DNA from: Lingula anatina
Taxonomy: Eukaryota > Brachiopoda > Lingulata > Lingulida > Lingulidae
Assembly (NCBI RefSeq): GCF_001039355.2
Contig: NW_019775502.1
Coordinates: 656,575 to 718,574, forward strand
DNA: 62,000 bases
Direction: 5' to 3'
Part shown: positions 1-11,700 of the stretch, in pieces
Numbering within the stretch: the first letter of the stretch is position 1
How the letters are laid out: every line of letters begins with the position of its first letter
Translations under genes and position numbers: made by a program
The notes under the pieces: model-generated
What the model saw: the letters and a program-made list of their open reading frames with translations, nothing else
Databases searched by the model: none
Told to the model about the DNA's origin: nothing

Positions 1-560
1 GCTGATTTTCGAACTTGACCTGTATATTATGAATATTCATCAGTTCTGTAAGTTTCAAGCCAAAAGGTAAAACAGTTTTTCATTTATCATGTTATCAGTG
101 TTGCATATATGCTTTAAAAAAATGAAAAAACAGCATAACTTCCATAAAAATGGCCCAATCATGCTGATTTTCGAACTTGACCTGCGTATTATGTAAGTTT
201 CAAGCTAAAAGGTAAAACGGTTTTTCACTAATCGTGTTATATGTGTTATAAAAATGATGAAAAAAGTGAAAAAACAGCATAACTTCCAAGAAAATGGCCC
301 GATCATGCTGATTTTCGAACTTGGCCTGCGTATTATGAATATTCATTAGTTCCATAAGTTTCAAGCCAAAAGGTAAAACGGTTTTTCACTTATCGTGTTA
401 TCGGTGTTGCAAATATGCTGAAAAAAGTGAAAAAACAGCATAACTTCCATATAGATGGCCCGATCATGCTGATTTTCGAACTTGACCTGCATATTGTGAA
501 AGTTCATCAGTTCTGTAAGTTTCAAGCCAAAAGGTAAAACAGTTTTTCACTTATCGTGTT
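1..560. repeat. Tandem repeat, about 3.5 units of 144-162 bp
   Basis: Four successive copies begin at about 1, 163, 307 and 468, each opening with GCTGATTTTCGAACTTG and ending with a GGCCCGATCAT-like segment. Each unit also holds an AAGTTTCAAGCCAAAAGG block and a CAGCATAACTTCCA block. The second unit is shortened. Copies differ by scattered substitutions, so this is an old minisatellite or a tandemly repeated part of a mobile element. It probably lies in an intron or 3' flank of the minus-strand ARM/FN3 gene. No coding signal was seen. Confidence 0.85.
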
Positions 561-775
561 ATCGGTGGTCAAAGTGCACGGCGACGACGACAGACGCAGG
601 TGATGGCTATATGTACAGACACATCTGTGTCTGTACATAAAAAGTAAAACTGTCTTCCACTTATGGTGTTAACGCTGAAAGTGCACGGCGACGGCGACGT
701 GATCGGCGACGGCGACGGCGACGACAGACGCAGGTGATGGCAATATGTACAGACACATCTGTGTCTGTACATAAA
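561..775. repeat. Tandem duplicate with GCGACG runs and a 12-bp-arm palindrome
   Basis: Two tandem units (about 561-640 and 641-775) each run from a CTTATxGTGTTA segment, continuous with the preceding minisatellite, through GTGCACGGCGACG and GACAGACGCAGGTGATGG to a perfect hairpin. The hairpin has 12-bp arms TGTACAGACACA / TGTGTCTGTACA separated by TC, at 612-637 and 746-771. The second unit has an expanded GGCGAC run. The GC-rich stretch contrasts with its AT-rich surroundings. It resembles the end of a repeat or mobile element rather than a gene. Confidence 0.7.
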
Positions 776-2702
776 AACCTTCATTGGAGCCATGGCAATT
801 TGTCAAATGTGCAAAAATGATCCTACTTCAATTTTTTTAATGATTTATGACAGTATCTGCAGTATACAATACAAGGGGCTTAATCCTAATCCAGAAAATT
901 TTAGTTATAAATTAAATCTATTTATACCTCTGCCTTTTCAACACCCTGTTCAATTTGTTTGCTGACAACTTTCTTGTGCAGTGAACTGCTGCTGCTTGCA
1001 GCTGAAAATATATTTAAAATATGTTCCCCTGGTTACACAATAAATATACATCTTCACTTATCTAATCTGAAAGAATATTTGTAATAATCTATGATAAAAA
1101 GGACATTTCTCTTCATACCACTCTGGAAGAAGAAAGGATAAACAAGCCAGCAGTCAAGCATCAAATATATATACTAAGTGATACATTTCTACTCAATATA
1201 TCAAATGCTAAAATATTTAAGATGTACTATAAAATTAAAGAGTGTGTAGAATCTCAATTTTCTTTCATATTCCTTCACTTCATAAAATCAGTTCAGTTAC
1301 ACTCATTTCAACAGACATCTTAATCACTTATATGACCTCCACCTTAAGGCTGCCTCCATGTTCACAACTGGACTAACTTTAAATTAGCAACTGTCTACAT
1401 ATTTATAACTAAATTGCATACAAATCTTCATTCTGTCTTATAACCTTTCTGTTATCACCAAATTAATAAATCTTGATATTTAGTTATGTCAATTTGTTAT
1501 CTTGTTTAACTTAGCCCAGTTGTGAACACAGCCTATAAGTCATACCTGAGCTAGGTCTACTACTGCCTTGTGATTTTTCTTTTACGTCAAGCCTTGCTTT
1601 GGGGGACTTGTGATAGTACTGAAATAAGAGGACATAAGAACTATATTAGTACATAATTATAGATTAGTAGAGTTAAGTCTGCTTTCATCTTGGGTATTCT
1701 ATTACCTAGCATGGTTTAAATATATCACAGTATTGATTTTTGAATCAATGAGGCTGGGAAATCTTAAGATAAAGCATTTAAGTAAATATTAATAAGTTAC
1801 TAAAACAGACTTAATGAGACAAGACTGAATCCCTGGAGTTCTTTTTACAATAAATTGTATCCCTGTTATTGAGTCCGACATCTCAACAAAAATTATCAAG
1901 AGGATTTAAATGCACAAAAACTTTAAACCATTCAATTTTGTCAAGCATTCAAAATATGTAAGCAAGGTATTGCACTTGTGAATTCTCACTCAAAACAAGC
2001 AAAAGTTATAACATAAGTATAAGCCAAGGTTTGAAGCTAAGATTTGCTTTTAAAGATAAAGCACAGGCTGCTGCAACATGATATTAAAATAATTTATGCA
2101 CAGTATCCACTGAGAGAGTTTTTAGGGTCAAAAAAAGGAACATAAGAATATTATATATTAGCCTTTACCATGGAAAAAAATCTGCAAAAAAAAAAAAAAA
2201 TCACAATTCAGAGAACAAGTAGAGTGAAAATTGAAGTTGTTACAAGTTGATTATTTTGAATTAGAAATTGAAATATGAGATAAGTAAGAACATGTGGAAA
2301 ATTTCAAGAGATTTGCAGAAGACTGGTATGAATTTAGGGCATTGTAAGAAGTATCATACAGAGATGGAAATGGAATTTGCATAAGAATAATTAGCATAAA
2401 TTTACGACCTATACTTATTTAACCATACCTTTAGTAAAGTCGGAGACTTATCTGGATCTATTATTACTGGCAATTTATTCTACAAGGCCAAATACATAGG
2501 TGTTATGACTGTGACTGAGATCAGTGTTCCACAGTTACAATGAATTCTATATTCCATGCTCATCAAAATGGTACAAACATAAATAAGAATATTAATATTT
2601 AAAGACATTCTTCATACAGATAGCATTAACGTTTTTCTGTCAGGTATGATAATCATATTCACATTTGTATGACTACCAAGAACAATATTCATGTTTTCTA
2701 GT
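773..2702 (-). repeat. Copy 1 of a 1.9-kb duplicated block carrying three exons
   Basis: This block is nearly identical to 3771-5739 with small indels and substitutions. It contains complete copies of three exons of the minus-strand ARM/FN3 gene: 2429-2479 (51 nt), 1546-1618 (73 nt) and 928-1001 (74 nt), each with an intact AG acceptor and GT donor. The 73-nt exon differs from its partner by one synonymous change (AGT/AGC). Similarity stops at about 2702 and 5739 on one side and at about 773 and 3771 on the other. In copy 1 the flank below 773 is minisatellite, whereas copy 2 is followed by the large exon 3029-3621. Confidence 0.9.
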
Positions 2703-5700
2703 TNACGTTACAAGATTTGTTTTCTAAAATACGCAACGAAGCTTAACATAAGAACATGCGCAAAAGTTGCTGTGTGCCTAAGGCATGAGTAAATATGGTT
2801 TTTAGAATAGAAATATCATGCTCAATACATTTTAGTTGACATCCGGTGGAAAATAAGCTTCAAGACATTAAAAGTATTGGAAATCTTAATAATTATTTTT
2901 CATTAAGTGAAATAAGAAATAGTCATTAATGTTGTTAAAATCACAAAAAAGGATTTAAAAGATATTTCACATATAGGATATTTGGTTTGGACCCTGAATG
3001 GGTAGTCTGGAATCAAACTAAAACTTACTTTTTGGTAATTTCCACCCATGAGGGGTCTGGCATGGGTCCAACCCCAGCATCCTCCTCTTCTTCTTCCTCC
3101 TCCTTATCTTGACTTGGCATTCTCTTGAAGGGTTTGTTAACCCCAGACATGCCCATATCAGTCAGACTGGCCAGTTTCCTCCCTGGGGGAGAAAGTCTAT
3201 TGAGGGGTCTGTCCACAGAGTTAGGCGACAACTCGTGTTGAATTCTTGAAGCTTTGTCTGCAGAGTTAGGCAACATCTCCTGCTGCAAGACGTTGGGTTT
3301 ATTCTCCCTGACATCCGAGTTTGAGCGTGTTAGTGACCTGGGAGACTTCTCAACAGGTTTTAAAGTTGTCAAATTTGAGTCCATACTTTCTAAATTAATT
3401 TTTATGATGTTTGTTTTTTCTTTGGCCTTTTCTTTTTTGGCACTGTTTGGACGACCCACAACGGCTGTGCTCTCAGGTCCATCTCCTGTTCCCTGTAGTT
3501 TTATTTTAGGTTTGGAATGTTTGTTTCCATGACCCTGTGAATCTTGAGCAAATACAATAGGTTCCAGTTCCTTTTTACTGCTGCTACCACTGGACTTTGA
3601 GGAATGATCACTGGAATCTCTCTAGAAAGGAAACCATTTGCATCAAGTCCAATAAACCTCTGGAGGTTGAGAGCAAGAATTAAACCACAAATATGCAGTC
3701 ATTTGATAACATATAGTTATTTACATTACCCTACAAATAAACTACAATATTTCAACTTCCATTTAAAAAAAAAAACCTACATTGGAGCCATGGCAATTTG
3801 TCAAATGTGCAAAAATGATCCTACTTCAATTTTTTTTTGATTTATGACAGTATCTGCAGTATACAGCACAAGGGGCTTAATCCTAATCAAGAAAATTATA
3901 GCTACATATTTCAATAATCTAAAAATTATATTTATACCTCTGCCTTTTCAACACCCTGTTCAATTTGTTTGCTGACAACTTTCTTGTGCAGTGAACTGCT
4001 GCTGCTTGCAGCTGAAAATGTATTTAAAATATGTTCCCCAGGTTACAAAATAAATATACATCTTCACTTATCTAATCTGAAAGCATATTTGTAATAATCC
4101 ACGATAAAAAGGACATTTCTCTTCATACAACTCTGGAAGAAGAAAAGGTTTACACAAGAGCCACAATTGTAATTACAGCAATCAAGCATCAAGTATATAG
4201 TGATACATTTGTACTAAATATATCAAATGCTAAAATATTTAAGATGTACTATAAAATTAAAGAGTGTGTAGAATCTCAATTTTCTTTCATATTCCTTCAC
4301 TTCATAAAATCAATTCAGTTACACTCATTTCAATAAACATCTTAATCACTTATATGCCTTCCACCTTAAGGCTGCCTCCATGTTCACAACTGGACTAACT
4401 TAGTCAGCAACTGTCTAATGAACACCATAAAACAACCAAATAACATACAAATCTTCATTCTGTCTTATAATCTTTCTGTCATCACCAAATTAATAAAAAT
4501 CTTGATTTTCAGTTATGTCAATTTGTCATCTGGTTTAACTTAGCCCAGTTGTGAACACAGCCTATAAGTCATACCTGAGCTAGGTCTACTGCTGCCTTGT
4601 GATTTTTCTTTTACGTCAAGCCTTGCTTTGGGGGACTTGTGATAGTACTGAAATAAGAGGACATAAGAACTATATTAGTACATAATTATAGATTAGTAGA
4701 GTTAAGTCTGCTTTCATCTTGGGTATTCTATTACCTAGCATGGTTTAAATATATCACAGTATTGATTTTTGAATCAATGAGGCTGGGAAATCTTAAGATA
4801 AAGCATTAAAGTAAATATTAATAAGTTACTAAAACAGACTTAATGAGACAAGACTGAATCCCTGGAGTTCTTTTCATAATAAATTGTATCCCTTTAATTG
4901 AGTCCGATATCTCAACAAAATTTATCAAGAGGATTTAAATACACAATAACTTAAAACCATTCAATTTCATCAAGCATTTAAAATATGTAAGCAAGGTATT
5001 GCACTTGTGAATTCTCACTCAAAACAAGCAAAAGTTATAACATAAGTATAAGCCAACAGATGCAAGGTTTGAAGCTAAGATTTGCTTTTAAAGATAAAGC
5101 ACAGGCTGCTGCAACATGATATTAAAATAAATTATGCACAGTGTCCACTGAGAGAGTTTTTAGGGTCAAAAAAAGGAACATAAGAATATTATATATTAGC
5201 CTTTACCATGGAAAAAAATCTGCAAAAAAAAAAAAAAACAATTCAGAGAACATGTAGAGTGAAAATTGAAGTTGTTTCAAGTTGATTATTTTGAATTAGA
5301 AATTGAAATATGAGATATGTAAGAACATGTGGAAAATTTCAAGAGATTTGCAGAAGACTGGTATGAATTTAGGGCATTGTAAGAAGTATCATACAGAGAT
5401 GGAAATGGAATTTGCATAAGAATAATTAGCATAAATTTATGACCTATACTTATTTTACCATACCTTTAGTAAAGTCGGAGACTTATCTGGATCTATTATT
5501 ACTGGCAATTTATTCTACAAGGCCAAATATATAGGTGTTATGACTGTGACTGAGATCAGTGTACCACAGTTACAATGAATTCTATATTCCACACTCATCA
5601 ATATGGTATATACACAAATAAGAATATTAATATTTAAAGACATTCTTCATACAGATAGCATTAATGTTTTTTCTGTCAGGTATGATAATCATATTCACAT

Positions 5701-8700
5701 TTGTATTATCAGCAAGAACAATATTCCTATTTTCTAGAAACAATCTAATTATTAGGCTGCATTTTTTTTTGGTTATTTTGTGAAAGCAGTACAATAAAAA
5801 CAAATACAGCTAATTAACTATTCTAATGGATTTTGCTAGAGGTTTGTTCTACTGTCATTATTAAATGTGATTCTCTAAAGTCAGTTCACTATTTTCAATA
5901 AGAAATATGATTTATTAGGAATGGAAGTTTACAATGAAATAATAGAAAAGCTATTCACTGCACTCATCATAGAAACAGTGTAGTAAGACTAAAGAATTCT
6001 AAACAGAAAATTAATTATAAAACAACTTCATGGAGGACTGAATCTATTTTAGTTCTGTTGCACATGTTTAGTAGAGTACTTCCTTTTTCTATTGTTTTAT
6101 GTGCAGTGGCTGTTTTTATCTTGCAAACAACTATAATATTAAATGCCGAGAAGTAGTTTTATCTAATGTTGTAAATAACAGTCTAAATAACCTAAGGAAA
6201 AAATGCACAGATAGTTATAAACTGAATACAATTATAATAATTAGCAAATGATAGAAAAACACACTAATGCTCAATTTTAACAAATTTAAAAGGGAAAATT
6301 TTAAAGTATCATTCATATGAAAATCTCAAGGAGAAAAGGTTACCTGACTTGGTGCATTATGGGTATGACCCCAGCATGTAAATTTCTGTACAGATGATTG
6401 AAAAGCTGTAATTATCTACTGTTTGATGGTGTAATTTTGGTCTGTAGTTTGCCAAATAACAGTTATATATCAACAACGAAAGGTATCTTGGCCATTTTTT
6501 AATTTCGAATCCTTTTTCTGAACTTTGGCAAATTCTATATTGTGACAAAAGTCTTGAGGTTTGAAGTACCAATGCTTTCTAAAAATATTTAGAGTTTTAT
6601 AACCATTATAAGCAACCAAAGGAAAAGCCCATTCAAAAATACATGAAGCTTTATAAAAAAGACAACATTGACTTGTGATAAAAAACATATATCTACCTTG
6701 AAGAGCCATTTATTGAATATGTTTTGCTGGTAAAGAGGATCAAAACAACACAGTGTTAGAAAGTGTGATACACATCAAAATGAAAAATAAACACCTTGGC
6801 TGTTGCAGGAATTTTGGAGCAGGTACATCACTTCTAATATTTTAAAATTAAACATGCCTTCAGGTATTAAGCAATGCATATACTATTTAAAAAACAAGAG
6901 CTTTCAAACAAAAAAATCAAATGTACCATTACCACAGTACATTTCATTCTTTGAAAGCAGCTCCATGTTGAAATGGGCTAAGGATGGACCAGCTGTACCA
7001 CTTTCTGTTTTCCTTTTTAAAAAATCTTTTTTAAAAATACTTTGTCATTTTTCTGTTAAAGACTTTTAATGGTGAAAGAGACAAACTTAACAGTTTAATA
7101 TTAAAAAAAAAAAATATTTAAAATAAACAGGCAGATGATTTTACTCCAAAATGCTTCATGATGTAACAGCCCATATATGTTTTGTGTGTGTTAAAGCAGG
7201 GGAAATATAAACTATTTTGTGCAAATACTATCAAGCAAACAAATGACAGATTATTGTGCAGTTAGGAGTAGTAGTGTAATTTCAAATACACCTAATAAAT
7301 CTAAAAACACAAATGCTAATAAACAACTTCTATTAACAGTGCTTAATATGATTTTCAAACCATGCACAATATCTATTTGTAATAATTAATCATGAAAAAA
7401 ATACAACAGCTTGTAGCAAATGCACTCACTTTGGCACTATTTGCACTGGTTGACCTTGTCTTTGTACTCTTTGACCCCTCTGTTGAGCTTGCCACTGACA
7501 TCGCATCTGATTTTGAGCTTCGTCTTTTCTTCGTGGCACCAGCCTGTTTAGACCCCGACTCTGACTGTTCCTCTCCTCCGCTTTTCTTTACTGAGTAGAG
7601 TGGCGGTCTGTTGCTATCATCTAAAATGTCATCAAATTCCTTAAGACATATTTTCAAATAATACTTCTTCATGCGATCATACTCATCATATCTTTAGCAT
7701 GTGTTCTATTTCATCTTGGTCATTCAAAGACTTGAACATGGATTTTATTCAGAATACTGAACAATGTGCATTAGGCAGGTGACTGGACATGTCCCTCCAG
7801 CTGGGGGTTTCCAAATCAATAAATACAGGGAGCATAAAATATCTCTGTCTTTGTATTTTGTAATATATTATACAGAGCAGAATTTTCAATCCAGCAATTT
7901 CACAAATCATTTTTAAAATAACTGTCCTCAATTCAGAGCCCCACACTCACACAAACCTTAATTTGGGGGTATCTTTTAAACTAATATCAAAATATTCTGA
8001 GATATTTTTTACTTACAATTATCCTTTGAAGTTCTTGCCTTGGCTGGTTTACTTTCACACTTCCCTTCAAAAGTTATTGCACTAACCTGCCACATAAAAA
8101 AACTGCATATTTGGAGACAGATTCAAATTGTGATAATAGAATTAACAATTCACAATCCCAAAATATAAGTAACCCTGAAAATATTTAAAAGCTAATCCAA
8201 GTCCAACCTTTTCATATGAAAATAATTCTTCATCCTCACTGTGTACATCATTTAAATTTCAAAGATCCTGACAAATATAACAGAACTTTAAAATTCTATC
8301 AATTATGTTACACTAAAACATACCGTAAAGACATATTCTTTATCAGGCACCAAGCGCCTGGCGGAGTAACTCATATCCATCCCAGAGTAGACAGACTTTC
8401 CATCAATCTTCAGCTCATACATGGTTATCTTCCCCAGTGGCTGCTCTGGTGCCTCCCATGTCACGTGAATCTCATTACGACCCAGAACATGGACTGTTGG
8501 CTTTGGTGGGGCGTGAGCACCTGCAACAAACATTTAATTTTACTTTTCTTTCTTCCTTCTAATTAACATAGTTTTATTTTCTTTAGCTCTCTATTAAATT
8601 GTTATACCTAAATAATTACTGACCTCGATGTTCCAAATTACAACACTAAAATAACCATACATATCCATTACAACAAAAGCTAACAGGGATCTTCCTACAA

Positions 8701-11700
8701 TATTTTTGAATTAGCCAACAGGTATTTTTTTTTTCATTTTCTAAAACCAGAGTATATCTATTTCTTGTATTTGGCAAGAAAACTGCATCTGCCAGCATGA
8801 GCCTAGATTTATGTAAATGAACATTATGGATACTACAAAATACTGAAACTGATTTTGAATGTAAGCTTTTGAAAAACTATTGACACTCTCTAAAGCATTT
8901 CTCCATATATAACTGCAAATGATGCAAATACCTAATTCTGATGTGGATCCCAGTAAAGTGGCTTTAGCACCTTTCCCCTTCACTGTGACAGCACAAACAG
9001 AAATATCATATGAAGTATGTGGTGCAAGTCCTGAGATAATACAACTTAATTCATGTACAAAGTCAACTTCCTTCTTTCCAAGGTACACGTGGTACCCTTT
9101 AAGGTGTCCGTTAGCACTTTCAGGAGGCTCCCAACCAACTTTAATCTGGGTTGTGGTGGAACCCAAAATACGGAAGTTCTGAGGTGGGGTTGGCACTGAC
9201 TCGTCCGTGATAACTCGCACAGGCTCACTCCATGGACTGTCGTCTCCTTCAGTGTAGGCTCGTAACTTAAAGGTGTATGGCGTGGCAGCCAAGAGATCGT
9301 TTACAGTGCACCTGAGTTCTGTGCCATTATACACGCATTTATTGCCCTCAAATAACTGATAGCGGACCTCAAGGCCACTTTTTGTGGTCATCTCTGTCCA
9401 CGTGGCCTCTACTTCATCGGGTCCTTTGACCTCTATATCTGGTGGGGGAGGCTTGGTCAGCCTTTTCAGAATCTCTAATGTGCAAAGGACTTCTTCTTTC
9501 AGGTCCTCATTAACGTCAGTCTTGGCCTCTGTCCACTTTAGTCCAGGGAGAATGTCAGCATGTTCACGTAACCTCAAACAGCCCTTTGGCTGGCTGGCTA
9601 GAGTCCTCAACGTCCTGGAATTCCGATAAAAAATTACAGCATTTCAAATTACTTTTCAGATCAGCAAACATTGATACACAAACTCAATCTTTATGATTAT
9701 CTTTGATTATTAGCATCAGTTTCCAGTTTAAGCTAAGATCATCAAAACTAAGAGTCTGCATAAACTGTAAATAAATTACAGAATAGACAACAAAAATTTA
9801 TTAAATAAGAGAATATTTTCTATGACACTCAGTAACTAGCAGAGCCAGGAATTTTTTTTATCAAAGAACCGAATATTGTCAGAGTGTTTGTACATAATCT
9901 GTTCTCACCGGCTGAGTCTAAAGGAGAAAGAGGGTTATGAAAATAGGGAAGACAGATATAAATGTTTGTATGAAAACATTATTAAACTCACATTGCTGCA
10001 AACCACCCAGTTTCCCCATCCTCTGCCGCAAGTAAGTTGCTGAGAGTATGGAGTATATCATCAGAATACACATTGTGGAGAATACGGGAATGACCAGCAT
10101 TGCTGGTTGCTAGGCAACTTAAGGCAAAACATGCATTCTTGCTGGCACCAGGATCATTGCAAGATAACATCTTTGCCAGGGCAGTAATCTGGAAATGGAA
10201 TAAAAATATACAGAGGTCAGATGCCAAAGCAATAGTATTTACAGAAAACAGTTGTCTTTTTTTTCTTTTAGTAAAGATGTAGAAAAATTTCAAAACACTT
10301 GAGAAACTATAACACTAATGCATACAAAATTCTACAATTTAAAGGGATAACAACTCTTTATATAAGATTCAAATTTCCACAATAGATACATTGTAAACAA
10401 CACAGAAACAAAATAAATTCCATTTTACTACCAAAATGGCAGTTATCGCAATTATACTGAAAATCTGTGCTTGTAATTGAACCACCCGGACCTTTATAGA
10501 TGGCTTCCCTCCATAATGATCTCTTATAAGATTATTACAAAAAACACACTTCTAAAAAATCGGCTAACTGTGAAAGTCAGAAAGATTCATTAACCAGTGG
10601 TAAGTTTGAGCCCAGGAAAATCAGGCTTACAGCACTTTTCCCACCAAAAGGAAAAGTTGTTATTCTTTTAATATCAAGTTCAATGTGAGGTCTCAGTGGT
10701 CAAGTGGTGGATAATGACTGATGCAGTTAGCTGTAGTTATTCTAAAGACGACATACCATTTTCTCTGACTCTGGTAATGCTAGGAGAGCTGTTCTTCCAG
10801 TATCCATATCACACAGCCTTCCAATGGCAAAGGCAGCATTCATGCCTCTTCCTGAAACAGAACATCGACCGTTATTTGATATCAACAACCCTGAGACAAA
10901 GTAAATATATGAGATGTTCTCTTTAAAAATATAGAAAAATATGATGAAGATGATGATGATGGTTCAAAAATGGGGAGGTTATTACATACAATTATAAGAA
11001 TATATTTTTATTATTTTAAATTCTGCTGACCATCTATTATCCCTGAAATAGCTATATCCCATCACATCAACAATTATCCAAAAATCCCAAAACAAACTGT
11101 TACAAGGATTCTGATACCTGTAATTCAAAAGTGAGATTCGGTGACTTTCATTACATGGTGCAATGCACTTGTTATGTATATACCGTTAACCTGAAATATG
11201 GACTTTATCCCATAATATAAAATATATCTCATGCTCCAATGCCCTCTGACCTGCTTCATCTACTCCTAATGAGTTAATCAGTTTCCCAGCTATGTCTTTG
11301 CCATTTTCATGCTCCAGGATTTTCATGCATCCATCTTCAGAAATGGTCAACCTAGAAACAGAATCATTTCTATTACTTTCTGTGAACAGAAATATCTAAT
11401 TCCACTTCATATCTAATATATCATAACTTGTTACCTGAAGTTATCTTGATATATCATTTGTTTTACTGAAATCACAATTTTCTCAACCAAGTCAACAATA
11501 AACAGACATTTTTGAATTAATCATTTCATATCTTCTATCTTCTTATTTAAGGTTCTTCTGAAAAAGCACTTCACCAACATTGTACACACTAACTACATAA
11601 GCCAGAATACCAAATATGTTACAAACCTTGCCAACACTAAAGCAGCATTACTAGCAGTCCACATGTTTTCATTGGTCAGGAGAGCTGTTATGTGATCTAT

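Noticed and set aside
1-560. Regularly spaced repeats considered as a CRISPR array.
   Set aside because: Units of 144-162 bp with no short identical repeat and unique spacer pattern, in a eukaryotic genome; ordinary minisatellite.
569-793. 74-residue open frame on the plus side of the window start.
   Set aside because: It consists of the GCGACG/palindrome tandem repeat translated twice; no gene features.
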